Assembly (NCBI RefSeq): GCF_003944705.1 | Contig: NZ_RWIS01000009.1 | Coordinates: 1 to 64,000 of the forward strand | DNA: 64,000 nt | From: Hymenobacter metallilatus | GTDB taxonomy: Bacteria; Bacteroidota; Bacteroidia; Cytophagales; Hymenobacteraceae | Direction of reading: 5' to 3' | Part shown: piece after piece, positions 54,777-63,596 of the stretch | Layout: each line of letters begins with the position of its first letter | Numbering within the stretch: position 1 is the stretch's first letter | Position numbers and translations under genes: made by a program | Notes under the pieces: model-generated | Databases searched by the model: none | Seen by the model: only the letters and a program-made list of their open reading frames with translations | Told to the model about the DNA's origin: nothing

Positions 54777-55166
54777 ATGAATGACGAGCTACCTCAATCA
54801 GCTGCTCAGCTGTCTTTTAACGAGGACATCCGAGTGCGAACGAAACAAGCGTCTTTGCGAATAATCAGGTTATTTCAGCAGCTGCCCCGCATGGGTGAGG
54901 CCGCTGTGTTAGGCAAGCAACTGTTGCGTTCCGCTACTTCAGTAGCAGCCAATTTTCGGGCTGCCTGCCGGGGCCGCTCACCAGCCGAATGGTATGCCAA
55001 GCTGTGCATCTGCGTGGAAGAGGCCGATGAAACACTGTTCTGGCTGGAACTCCTCGGTGATGCAGGCATCATGGCCAAGCCGCGTCTGGCAGATCTGGAA
55101 AAGGAGTACCAAGAAATCGTATCTATCCTAGCCAGCATCCGCAAAAAGGCAAAGACAAGATTGTGA
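54777..55166 (+). CDS. Four-helix-bundle protein (S23/IVP-like)
   Basis: A 129-residue all-alpha protein. The sequence RTKQASLRIIRLFQQLPRM, GKQLLRSATSVAANFRAACRG and EWYAKLCICVEEADETLFWLELL is typical of the four-helix-bundle family first known from proteins encoded inside 23S rRNA intervening sequences and related to Avd. The gene is in reverse orientation inside the efflux operon, with inverted GTGAA repeats on both sides, and its stop codon lies in the right repeat. This suggests a mobile or acquired unit. The ATG at 54777 is chosen; an upstream in-frame ATG at 54729 lies in the repeat. Confidence 0.9.
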   Translation: MNDELPQSAAQLSFNEDIRVRTKQASLRIIRLFQQLPRMGEAAVLGKQLLRSATSVAANFRAACRGRSPAEWYAKLCICVEEADETLFWLELLGDAGIMAKPRLADLEKEYQEIVSILASIRKKAKTRL

Positions 55167-55242
55167 AGGGTGAAGTTGTTAGGTCAGGGAAGCCCGCTAG
55201 AACAATTCACAATTTCACCCTTCACCATCTCACTATTTCACC
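55160..55242. repeat. Right GTGAA repeat flanking the four-helix gene
   Basis: A short direct copy (55160-55180, containing the stop codon of the four-helix gene) and a longer inverted copy (55201-55242, containing the stop codon of the HlyD-like gene). Reverse-complemented, the latter begins GGTGAAATAGTGA, close to the left array. Confidence 0.85.
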
Positions 55243-56336
55243 TTCACCGTCGCCGTCACGCTCATACCGGCCCGCAGAGGGTGCTCGGGGTCAACCTTGT
55301 CGAGGACGATTTTGACGGGGACACGCTGGGTCACCTTTACGAAGTTGCCGCTGGCGTTATCGGGAGGAAGCAGGGCGAAGCGGGCGCCGGTGGCCGCCGA
55401 GAGCGACTCGATGTGTCCCTGAAACTCCTCATTGGGATAAGCATCTACTTCTACCTCCACGGGCTGGCCCACTTTCATGTTTTCCAGCTGGGTTTCCTTG
55501 AAGTTGGCAATTACCCAGGTGTTGCCGCTGGCTACAATGCCCATCAGCTGCTGGTTGGGACCCACTACCTGGCCGGGCTGCACGTTTTTCTTGCTCACAA
55601 TACCAGTACCGGGCGCTGTAATGGTGGTATAGCTGAGCTGCAGCTTGGCATTATCCAGGTCGGCCTGGCGCTGCTTTACTACGGCTTCCGCCACGGCTAC
55701 CTGCTGGCGGGCGGCCGTTACCTGCTGCTGGGCCACGCGCACCTGCTGCTGCGCCGTGGCGCGCTGGGCGCTGGTCGATTTCAGGTTGGCCTGCACAGCG
55801 TCGTACTCGCTCTGGGGAATGATATCCTCCTTGCGCAAAAACTCGCTGCGCTTCAGGTCTTTCTCCAAACGCGCACGGTTGGCCTCACTTACTCCAATGG
55901 TAGTTTGAGCCGTGCTTACAGTGGCCGCAGCCGTGCCCACAGCGGCGCGGGCGGCCACTACGTTGGCCTGAGCGGCGGCTAGGGCGGCCTCCGCGGCATT
56001 CACACGCTGCTGCTGGTCGGCGGGGTCAATAGTAACCAGCACGTCGCCTTTTTTAACCGGCTGGTTTTCGTCTACCTTCACTTCCAGCACGGGGCCGGCC
56101 ACGCGGGGCAGAATCGGGTACACGTCGCCTTCTACCTGAGCGTCGTCAGTTTCTTCGTGGGTTTGGCCAAACTGGTAACGCTGCCAGCCAAAATACGCGC
56201 CCACCAGCAGTACCAGGGCCAGAATGATGAGGATAATGGGCCGCTTGGAGCGACCTTCTTGTTCTTCCACCGCTGGCTCGTACGCCGCAGCCTGGGTGGG
56301 CGCTACAGCCGGATCGTGTTGCACGGGAGTTGCCAT
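55233..56336 (-). CDS. HlyD-family adaptor (EmrA-like)
   Basis: A 367-residue membrane fusion protein with one N-terminal membrane helix (about 31-50), a lipoyl half-motif (VYPILPRVAGPVLEVKVDENQPV), a long coiled-coil hairpin at about 105-215 rich in Ala, Gln and Val, and the second half-motif (TITAPGTGIVSKKNVQPGQVV). It is typical of EmrA partners of DHA2 transporters. The last codons and stop lie within a GTGAA repeat, which suggests the repeat arose or inserted at the gene end. It is transcribed after a USP gene. Confidence 0.93.
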   Translation of the reverse strand: MATPVQHDPAVAPTQAAAYEPAVEEQEGRSKRPIILIILALVLLVGAYFGWQRYQFGQTHEETDDAQVEGDVYPILPRVAGPVLEVKVDENQPVKKGDVLVTIDPADQQQRVNAAEAALAAAQANVVAARAAVGTAAATVSTAQTTIGVSEANRARLEKDLKRSEFLRKEDIIPQSEYDAVQANLKSTSAQRATAQQQVRVAQQQVTAARQQVAVAEAVVKQRQADLDNAKLQLSYTTITAPGTGIVSKKNVQPGQVVGPNQQLMGIVASGNTWVIANFKETQLENMKVGQPVEVEVDAYPNEEFQGHIESLSAATGARFALLPPDNASGNFVKVTQRVPVKIVLDKVDPEHPLRAGMSVTATVKVK

Positions 56337-56338
56337 AG

Positions 56339-56353
56339 TAAGTTGTTCGTTGT
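56339..56353. repeat. GTTGTTCGTTG repeat word in operon spacer
   Basis: The word AGTTGTTCGTTGTC directly upstream of the adaptor start matches the inverted words at 6256-6311. It is a single copy here. Confidence 0.5.
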
Positions 56354-56421
56354 CGGGAGTTGAGGAGAGGAGAGCAGGCAGCCGGCTACCAAAAGCAGCT
56401 ACCTAACTGAATGTTTGAAGA

Positions 56422-56847
56422 TTACGCTGATTGACGGTATGCCCGGGGCTGTCCGGGTTTCACTAATAGCGTGGCGCAGGAGGCGGTCCGAACTACTGTC
56501 TCGGCGGTGCTGCCCATCAGAAAGCGGGTGAGGCCGGTTTGACCGTGCGCCCCAATTACAATGATATCGGCCGGGTGACGGTGCGCTTCGGCCACAATTT
56601 CGTGCGCGGCATTACCTACCAGAACGGCAGTACTCACCTGAGCGCCGATGGCCTGAGCCGCTTCCCGGTACCGGGCCAGCTGCCGGGCCAGCTCCACATC
56701 GGGGGCGGGCAGCCCGGCGGGGCGGGGCTCCGGCTCCAGCACATGTAACAGCCGGAGCTCGGCCCCGATACCGGCCGCCAGCGCAGCCGAGTACGTAACT
56801 ACCGCCTCGGAAGCGGCAGAAAAGTCAACAGGGCACAGGATGGTCAT
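56422..56847 (-). CDS. Universal stress protein
   Basis: A 141-residue single-domain USP. The ATP-binding motif GAHGQTGLTRFLMGST (G-2X-G-9X-G-S/T) is intact near residues 98-113, followed by the terminal strand CATLLVKPG. USPs modulate stress tolerance, often in response to energy limitation. Its place between the TolC and EmrA genes on the same strand suggests a role linked to the pump or its stress signal, which is unusual. Confidence 0.92.
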   Translation of the reverse strand: MTILCPVDFSAASEAVVTYSAALAAGIGAELRLLHVLEPEPRPAGLPAPDVELARQLARYREAAQAIGAQVSTAVLVGNAAHEIVAEAHRHPADIIVIGAHGQTGLTRFLMGSTAETVVRTASCATLLVKPGQPRAYRQSA

Positions 56848-56854
56848 CTGGAGT

Positions 56855-56969
56855 TAGGGTATGAGGGTTGTAGGGTGTGAGGGAAAGAGTCCGGAAGGAG
56901 AAGTGAGGAAGGAATCAAAGTCGACCCCTGAAAACCTTTACCCTCTTTCCTTCATACCCGCTTACCCGA
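56855..56969. repeat. Inverted word repeat in the TolC-USP spacer
   Basis: GGGTATGAGGG and related words at 56855-56885 face CCCTCTTTCC and CATACCCGCTTACCC at 56940-56969. The match is imperfect but the words are clear, so this may be a third family of spacer repeats. Confidence 0.5.
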
Positions 56970-56971
56970 TG

Positions 56972-58306
56972 CTACCAAATCTGCTCGCCGGTGGCGCGGC
57001 GGAGCTGGTACTGGCCTAGGGTGTAGTTATAGATGGACTGCAGGCGCGAAAGGCGCGACTGTGCCAGCTGGGTTTCGGCATCCAGTACATCGAGGTTGGA
57101 GCCCACCCCGTAGCGGTAGCGGGCTTTGGCGCGGGTAAGCGCGTCGGTAGCCTGGGCAATCTGCACCTGCGAGTTGTCGTAGCGGGCGGTGCTGGTTTGC
57201 ATGTTGTTCACGGCCTGCAGCACATCGGCGCGTATCTGCTCCTGGGTATCCTGGGTGCGGGCCTGGGCTCCTTTTATAGCCGACTGCGCCGTGGCCCGCT
57301 GATACTTGTTCCGGTCACCGTCGTAAATTGGAATGCTGAGCTGGGCCCCGGCCACCGTGTTAAAGCGAAACCGCTCCAGATTGGGCACAATGTACCCGTT
57401 CTTGCCCCCGGCCTGGGCCACCAGGTTCAGGGTGGGTTTGTTACTGGTTTCGGCTACCCGCAGCTGGGAAGCCGCCGTTTCCTCCGCATCCTTGGCCAGC
57501 TTTACCTCCGGGCGGTTTTCGGCGGCCCGGGTCAGGGCGGCAGCTACATCCACGGACTGGGGGTTGTATTCAAAGCGGCCCCGTACGGGCGTTGCGGCGC
57601 TTTCGGGGCGGTGCAGCAGGCGGGCCAGCTGAATTTCCTGGTTGCGCAGCTGACTCTGCAGGTCAATTTTGCGGTCCTGGGCCTGGGCAATGCGCACCTG
57701 CGTGGTAGTCACGTCGAAGTTAGTGCTTACGCCCCCTTCCACCCGCTTCTCCATTTCGCGCTGGTGCTGCCGCAAGGAGGCAATCTGGGCATCCTGCACC
57801 CGGATAGCTTCGCGGGCAAACAGAATGCTGTAGTAGCTCTGAGCGGCGGCGTAGGCCAAGTCGCGGCGGGTTACATTGATTTGGTCGGCGGCGGTAAGGG
57901 CGCGGGATTTGGCCGCGTTGATGGCCGCATTGGCCCGCCCGAAATCCAGCACCGTGTAGCGAGCCGTTACGTGGGTATCGTAGTTGTTGGCCGGAGCCAG
58001 CTGAAACGTAGCGTCGCCCAGCGGAATTTTGACTACCGGGTCGATGCGGGTGTAGCTGGCAGTACCATCTACTACCGGCTTCAGGTACGTGCGGGTTTCA
58101 TCGAGGCGACTCTGGGCCTGGTTCACTTCTTCCTGCAGGGCATTGATGGCCGGGTTAGCATCCAGCACCGCCCGAACGGTTGTATCCAGCGTCAGGGAGT
58201 CGCCGGCAGTAGCGGCGGCAATGGGCACCTGCGCGTGCACCGCCCCACCCAGCAACAACCCCAGGGTTGTGAGTAGTGGCACGGAATAGTGTGGTCGGAA
58301 AAGCAT
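56972..58306 (-). CDS. TolC-family outer membrane efflux protein
   Basis: A 444-residue outer membrane channel protein with a signal peptide ending in AVHAQV. Two OEP repeats with long helical pairs (about residues 40-230 and 250-440) follow, with the family turns RYTVLDFGRANAAINAAKSR and LSIPIYDGDRNKYQRA. It is the exit duct for the EmrAB pump in the same operon and is the first gene of the unit. A candidate sigma-54 promoter is 31-47 bases upstream. Confidence 0.93.
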   Translation of the reverse strand: MLFRPHYSVPLLTTLGLLLGGAVHAQVPIAAATAGDSLTLDTTVRAVLDANPAINALQEEVNQAQSRLDETRTYLKPVVDGTASYTRIDPVVKIPLGDATFQLAPANNYDTHVTARYTVLDFGRANAAINAAKSRALTAADQINVTRRDLAYAAAQSYYSILFAREAIRVQDAQIASLRQHQREMEKRVEGGVSTNFDVTTTQVRIAQAQDRKIDLQSQLRNQEIQLARLLHRPESAATPVRGRFEYNPQSVDVAAALTRAAENRPEVKLAKDAEETAASQLRVAETSNKPTLNLVAQAGGKNGYIVPNLERFRFNTVAGAQLSIPIYDGDRNKYQRATAQSAIKGAQARTQDTQEQIRADVLQAVNNMQTSTARYDNSQVQIAQATDALTRAKARYRYGVGSNLDVLDAETQLAQSRLSRLQSIYNYTLGQYQLRRATGEQIW

Positions 58307-58336
58307 ATGGTCAACGGCTTATGAGTGTCTGCCTTA

Positions 58337-58353
58337 TACCTAACCCCGTGCCA
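58337..58353 (-). promoter_or_regulatory. Candidate sigma-54 promoter of the efflux operon
   Basis: On the minus strand TGGCACG-N4-TAGGT covers 58353-58338, close to the consensus TGGCACG-N4-TTGCW. The -24 block is perfect; the -12 block keeps only T and G. Transcription would start near 58327, about 20 bases before the TolC start. Confidence 0.6.
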
Positions 58354-58462
58354 ACTCGTTAAAATTATTTTAATCTGCCTTAAAACCGGCCCCCAGTAGC
58401 CCTAAACACTAATTACTTGCTACCACTCCGCCCCAAATTGTTTGCGCCCTCTTCCACACAAT

Positions 58463-58502
58463 TCCTGATATAACAGCAAATCCTCATATTCACTCCTGAT
58501 AT
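58463..58502. promoter_or_regulatory. Repeated TCCTSATAT boxes upstream of the activator
   Basis: TCCTGATAT at 58463-58471, TCCTCATAT at 58481-58489 and TCCTGATAT at 58494-58502. The outer pair is 31 bases apart (three helical turns). They may be enhancer sites of the divergent sigma-54 activator. Confidence 0.45.
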
Positions 58503-58536
58503 TTGAGGAAAATAGCCTGTATTCAACGCTTCCGCC

Positions 58537-60636
58537 ATGCCCGACCAGGACGACTCCTTACTACTGTATCTGAATGAGGCTATTGCCACCACACGCAACA
58601 AGGAGGACCTATTCCGGAGCGTAACAGAGAAGCTTCGCCTGATTTTTCCGTTCGATGCTATTACCATTCTTACCCTGGATGTAGAGCATCAGTACCGCCG
58701 GGTATTTCTGCGCGACTACCTGGGCGAAATGCTGTTACCCGACCAGCCAGGGCACAAACCTCTGGGCCGGATGCCCATTGAAGGTACGCCCATTGAGCTG
58801 TTTGTACGGCAGCCTCACCTGCACCAATACAACCTGGAGGAGCTGCTGGCAACCTACCCGCAGTACCTGCCCTTTTGCGCTTTGCTGGATCGAGGTATGC
58901 GCTACTTTGTGGTGGTACCGCTACGCACGGGGGGCCACCTTATCGGGCTGATGTCGTTGGTGGCGCGGCGGCGGCCGGATTTTTCGCCCACGGATGTCGA
59001 CCTGCTGGAGAAAATTGGTAGTCTGGTAGCCGTGGCTGTTACCAACACGCTGGCCTTCGAGGACATGGCCCGGCGGGAGCAGGAAAAATCCATGCAGCTG
59101 GCTCTCAACAATGCTCTGCTCAGCATTAAGGAGCGGGAGGAGTTGTTTCGCACCATTGCTACCGAAATCAGCCACGTAGTGCCCTGCGACTATTTTGGGG
59201 TGCGGGTGCGCAAACCAGACTCGCCGGTACGGGCCCTGGCTGAGTTCAACCGGCAGCCCGACGGCAGCTTTGCCCTGCTGCCTGAAAACCGCCATGACCA
59301 GCTGCCCAACTGGCCCGCCGCTCAGGAGGCCGTGCTGGAAGTTTTTGCGACGCCGGGCATCTACGTGGGCCCCGATTTTGAGGCGCTGGCCCAGCGTTAC
59401 GAGCTGCTGCGCTTCATCCGGGATGAGCGGGGCACCCGGTCGTTGCTGTGCACTCCGCTCAAAACCGGCGAGCAGACCACCGTAGCTCTGATTCTGGCCA
59501 GCCACGAGCCCTTTGGGTTCACCGAGGAAAACCTGGAGCTGATTCAGACGCTGGTGCCCCAGATTCGGCTGGCTATTCAGAACGTGCTGGCCTTCGAGCA
59601 GATTGACGCCCTGCGGGCCCAACTGGAGCAGGAGCGCACCTACCTCATCGACGAAATCAACACCACGGCCGCCGCCCGCCTCGACGATTTTGTGGGCGGC
59701 AGCGCCGTGATGCAGCAGGTATATACCCGCCTGGCGCAGGTAGCCCCCACCGATACCACCGTGCTGATAACCGGCGAAACCGGCACCGGCAAGGAACTGG
59801 TAGCCCGGGCCCTGCACAACCTTTCACCGCGCAAAGAGCGGGCCCTCATCAAAATAAACTGCGCCGCTTTGCCCGCACAGCTTATAGAAAGTGAGCTGTT
59901 CGGGCACGAGAAAGGGGCTTTTACCGGAGCCCACGACCGGCGAATTGGGAAGTTTGAGCTGGCCGACGGCGGCACTATTTTCCTGGATGAGGTGGGCGAG
60001 CTGCCGCTGGATTTGCAGGCCAAGCTGCTGCGGGTGCTGCAGGAAAAAGAGTTTGAGCGTATCGGGGGGCGCCGCGTTATCCGGACCGATGTACGGGTAA
60101 TTACGGCTACCAACCGGGTGCTGGAGGAGGAAGTAGCCGCCGGCCGTTTCCGCGCCGATTTGTACTACCGCCTCAACGTGTTTCCCATCCGGCTGCCAGC
60201 TCTGCGGGAGCGGCCCGAAGATGTGGAACCCCTGATGCGCTACTTTCTGGAGCGCTTTACCAAACAAATGGGCAAGCCCGTACGGGGCCTGCGCGAGCGG
60301 GACCTGCGGGCCTTGCAGCAGTACGGCTGGCCCGGCAATGTGCGGGAGTTGGAGCACGTGGTAGAGCAGGCCGTGATAGTGAGCCAGGGCCCTTTCCTGG
60401 AGTTCCAGGGGTTTGCCGCTGCTGCCCAGGCCGCGCCGGTGCTGGCAGAAACAGCGGGCCCCGTGAAGACACTGAAGGAGCAGGAGCGTGACCATATTAT
60501 GCTGGCCCTGCGCCGCACTGGTGGCCGGGTAAGTGGCCCCAACGGTGCCGCCGTGCTCCTCGACATCAACCCCAAAACCCTGGAAGCGCGCATGAAAAAA
60601 CTGGGTATTCAGCGGACGGTAACAATTGGTGAATAA
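58537..60636 (+). CDS. Sigma-54-dependent activator with two GAF domains
   Basis: A 699-residue transcription activator. Two GAF-like sensory domains (about 15-185 and 190-365) are followed by an AAA+ domain (about 385-620) with Walker A GETGTGKE (413-420), the GAFTGA loop (460-465) that contacts sigma-54, Walker B GTIFLDEVGE, and an arginine finger region. A Fis-type HTH (about 660-690, GAAVLLDINPKTLEARMKKLGI) ends it. This plan matches FhlA/NorR-type regulators. It probably activates the divergent efflux operon, whose promoter region has a -24/-12-like site. The signal is unknown. Confidence 0.93.
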   Translation: MPDQDDSLLLYLNEAIATTRNKEDLFRSVTEKLRLIFPFDAITILTLDVEHQYRRVFLRDYLGEMLLPDQPGHKPLGRMPIEGTPIELFVRQPHLHQYNLEELLATYPQYLPFCALLDRGMRYFVVVPLRTGGHLIGLMSLVARRRPDFSPTDVDLLEKIGSLVAVAVTNTLAFEDMARREQEKSMQLALNNALLSIKEREELFRTIATEISHVVPCDYFGVRVRKPDSPVRALAEFNRQPDGSFALLPENRHDQLPNWPAAQEAVLEVFATPGIYVGPDFEALAQRYELLRFIRDERGTRSLLCTPLKTGEQTTVALILASHEPFGFTEENLELIQTLVPQIRLAIQNVLAFEQIDALRAQLEQERTYLIDEINTTAAARLDDFVGGSAVMQQVYTRLAQVAPTDTTVLITGETGTGKELVARALHNLSPRKERALIKINCAALPAQLIESELFGHEKGAFTGAHDRRIGKFELADGGTIFLDEVGELPLDLQAKLLRVLQEKEFERIGGRRVIRTDVRVITATNRVLEEEVAAGRFRADLYYRLNVFPIRLPALRERPEDVEPLMRYFLERFTKQMGKPVRGLRERDLRALQQYGWPGNVRELEHVVEQAVIVSQGPFLEFQGFAAAAQAAPVLAETAGPVKTLKEQERDHIMLALRRTGGRVSGPNGAAVLLDINPKTLEARMKKLGIQRTVTIGE

Positions 60637-60718
60637 CCAGGTCAGCAGCTGCCACGCTCAACTACACCAGCCCTTCTGAGCCAGGGCGTGTGGACAAGTG
60701 GCAAACTGTCCTCAAGGA

Positions 60719-60820
60719 AGCGTCATTCCGAGCGAAGCCGAGGAATCTCGCGTGCTGACGCTGTGGCAGTAACCCTGACGTCAGTACGCGAGATTCCTCG
60801 GCTTCGCTCGGAATGACGCT
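60719..60820. repeat. Palindromic element (CGTCATTCCGAG family)
   Basis: 42-base arms at 60719-60760 and 60779-60820 with one mismatch and an 18-base loop. The core words are those of the element at 9596-9757. It separates the activator from the convergent peptidase gene. Confidence 0.88.
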
Positions 60821-60896
60821 CTTTCTATATGAATATGCGTGTCCTCATGCCCTGGCTCAGAGGGCTTGGTGTAGCTGCAAAAGCGGCCGTTACACC

Positions 60897-63380
60897 CTAT
60901 TTGGCGGCCTGAATTTCGGCAACGGCTTTTTCGGCTACGGCCTGGTTGGTGGCGGCGCTGGCACTACCGGCCTGGGCTTTCACCGCCCCCTGAATCATGG
61001 CAATGGCGGGCTCATCGGCCCCGTACCGCTTGTAGGTTATGGCCAGGCTTTTGATGCGCTCTACATCTTCGGCAAAGGCGGTGGGGTCGTTCAGGCGGGC
61101 TAGCATAGCGCCCATGCTTTCAAAGTAATTGCCTTTAGCCTGACCTGCTGCGGCATCAAACTTATTCCGCACGTAGGACCACTGAGGCACGCCGCCCTGG
61201 GCCGCATACACACTCACTACGGCCTGGGCCAGGGTGTTTTCGTCGGTATTTTCCAGGGCCTGGGCCTTGGCCAGGGCCAGCTTCGGATTTACGGCGGCCA
61301 GGGCTTTCAGGGCGGCGGCCTGCACGGCGTAGGAAGAGCTGCTCAGCTGTTGCGTGAATAGCTTTTCGTCCTTCTTATCAGCCAGCTTGGCCAGCGCCGC
61401 CAGCTCGAAGGCCAGGGCGTGTACCTCTTTCTCGGCGGCGGCCTGCTTGCGCAGCACCGGGGCCGCTACTTTCGCCACACCTTTATCGGCCAGTTTCAGC
61501 CGCTCGGCTGCCACCATGCGCAGGTTGAATGAGTTGTCACGCAAACCGGCCACCAGCAGCTTCAGGGCGGCGGGGTCGGTGGTTTGGGTGGCGGCAGCGG
61601 CTACCAAAGCCTCGCGGCGGGCCACATAGAGCGGGGCGTGGGCGTACTGGTAGGCAAACTCGGCCAGGGGCTTATTATCCGTCTGCTGCCACACCAGGGT
61701 TTTCTCCGCATCCACATCCACCAGGTCCGGCTTGGCAGCCAGCGGCATGGTAAAGGTCTGGGAGGCCCCGGTCATCAGCACGCGCTGGCGCTGAGGCTTG
61801 CCATTCACCCAGTAGTCGATGGCAAAAGGCAATTGAAACACCTGGCCGGGCTGCGTCTGCTTTACGGTCACGGACTGCACTTTTTTGGCGGCGTCCCAGC
61901 TGTAGTCGATGGTGGCTACGGGGTGGCCGGTGCCGTAGTACCACTGGTCGAAAAACCAGTTCAGATCCTGGCCCGATACGGCCTCCATAGCCAGGCGCAG
62001 CTGATGGGCTTCGCCATTGCCGAAGGCATTATCGGAGAGGTACTTTTTCAAGCCCGCAAAAAACACGTCGTCGGAGAGGTAGGTGCGCAGCATGTCCAGG
62101 ATGGCCCCACCCTTCTGGTAGCTCACCAGGTCAAACATGTCTTCCTTGTCGGCGTAGTGGAAGCGCACCAGCTGCTTCTGGGCATCCTGGGCGCTGCGCA
62201 GGTAGCTGCGCAGGTTACGGTGGTTGTGGGCATCGGCTACGTCGGCCCCGTATTTATGCTCGGCGTAGAGGCCCTCGGAGAAGTCGGCAAACGACTCGTT
62301 TACCGTCAGGTTGCTCCAGCTTTCGGCCGTTACGTAGTCGCCAAACCACTGGTGAAACAGCTCGTGGGCAATAACGGATTCGGTCTGGTACTCCCGGTCC
62401 GGCAGCTGCTTGTCCGTCATCTGCAGGAACTCGCCGTGCAGGGTGGCCGAGGTATTTTCCATGGCCCCGCTCACGTAGTCGCGCACCACCACCTGGGCGT
62501 ATTTGTTCCACGGAAACTCCACGCCCAGGCGGTTGGAGAAAAACTCCAGCATATCGGTGGTGTTGCCGAAAATCTGCCGGGCGAAAGGCGCGTATTTAGG
62601 CTCCAGGTAGTAGCTCACTTCCTTGCCCCGCCAGGTGTCCTTGGTAATCTTGAAGTCGCCCACGGCCAGCATAAACAGGTAGGGGGCGTGGGGCAGGTCC
62701 ATTTTCCAAGTGTCGGTGCGCAAACCAGCGCCGGCGGGCGTCTGGCTCACCAGGGCCCCGTTGCTCAGCGTCACGTAGCGGCTGGGTACCGTCAGGCTGA
62801 TTTCCGAAGTGGTTTTCTGATTGGGCCGGTCAATGGTTGGAAACCAGCAGGAGCTGCCTTCCGTCTCGCCCTGGGTCCAGATCTGGCGGGGCTTGCCGGC
62901 CTCCGTGCTGTCGGGGTTGATGAAGTACAGCCCCTTGGCATCGGAAATGGCCGCGCTACCCTTTACCTTCAGCTCATCGGGCTTGGCCACGTACTCAATA
63001 TACACCACGTAGCTGGTACCCGGGGCCATGGTTTTACCCAGGTTAATGCGCAGGTTGTTATTGTCGGTGTAGGCGTACTGCAGGGGCTGCAGCTGCTCCC
63101 CGCTTACCAGGGCCACACTCCTGATATCCATGCCTTTGGCGTCTAGCCGCAGCGAGTCGGTGGCGTACGCATGGGGCTTGAGCGTAACCCATTCCTTACC
63201 ATAGAGGTAGCGCTTGGCATAATCAAAGCGCACATCCAGCTTGGTGTGCACCAGGTCGTTTACTTTGGTAGCGGAGGCGCGGTAGGGTTTGGGCTCTGCG
63301 GGGGCCGGAGCCGGGGGTGTTTGTTGGGCCAGGGCCGTTGTGCTCAGCGCACAAATGGCAACGGTGAGAAGTTTGTTCAT
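60897..63380 (-). CDS. M1-family aminopeptidase
   Basis: An 827-residue exported zinc aminopeptidase with a signal peptide ending in TTALAQQ. The substrate motif GAMEN is at about 305-309 and the zinc site HELFH at 339-343, with the third ligand Glu 362 in NESFADF. A C-terminal all-alpha region from about residue 590 has HEAT-like helices. It removes N-terminal residues from peptides in the periplasm or outside. The start at 63380 is chosen for the signal; an upstream frame has a weak hydrophobic stretch. It converges with the sigma-54 activator gene. Confidence 0.93.
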   Translation of the reverse strand: MNKLLTVAICALSTTALAQQTPPAPAPAEPKPYRASATKVNDLVHTKLDVRFDYAKRYLYGKEWVTLKPHAYATDSLRLDAKGMDIRSVALVSGEQLQPLQYAYTDNNNLRINLGKTMAPGTSYVVYIEYVAKPDELKVKGSAAISDAKGLYFINPDSTEAGKPRQIWTQGETEGSSCWFPTIDRPNQKTTSEISLTVPSRYVTLSNGALVSQTPAGAGLRTDTWKMDLPHAPYLFMLAVGDFKITKDTWRGKEVSYYLEPKYAPFARQIFGNTTDMLEFFSNRLGVEFPWNKYAQVVVRDYVSGAMENTSATLHGEFLQMTDKQLPDREYQTESVIAHELFHQWFGDYVTAESWSNLTVNESFADFSEGLYAEHKYGADVADAHNHRNLRSYLRSAQDAQKQLVRFHYADKEDMFDLVSYQKGGAILDMLRTYLSDDVFFAGLKKYLSDNAFGNGEAHQLRLAMEAVSGQDLNWFFDQWYYGTGHPVATIDYSWDAAKKVQSVTVKQTQPGQVFQLPFAIDYWVNGKPQRQRVLMTGASQTFTMPLAAKPDLVDVDAEKTLVWQQTDNKPLAEFAYQYAHAPLYVARREALVAAAATQTTDPAALKLLVAGLRDNSFNLRMVAAERLKLADKGVAKVAAPVLRKQAAAEKEVHALAFELAALAKLADKKDEKLFTQQLSSSSYAVQAAALKALAAVNPKLALAKAQALENTDENTLAQAVVSVYAAQGGVPQWSYVRNKFDAAAGQAKGNYFESMGAMLARLNDPTAFAEDVERIKSLAITYKRYGADEPAIAMIQGAVKAQAGSASAATNQAVAEKAVAEIQAAK

Positions 63381-63596
63381 AGTGGTGGTAGTGGTAGTAG
63401 TGAAACCTGATGCCCAGTAGCAAAGCATCGTTACAAACATATATAGTGGTACTGTGCAAAACAAGGTACTGTATAAAATAAATTAACTTCTATATAGCAT
63501 TTTCCTCGTTCTGCATTTCTCAGGGGTTTGCTGTTTGTCTACAACTGCGGGAGCTAAACAGGCGTTTCCCGGGTTTTGCGCGTACATTTAACCTGC

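Noticed and set aside
61584..63146. 520-codon plus-strand frame across the M1 aminopeptidase gene
   Set aside because: The minus-strand gene has complete catalytic motifs and a signal peptide; the plus-strand translation is low-complexity and has none.
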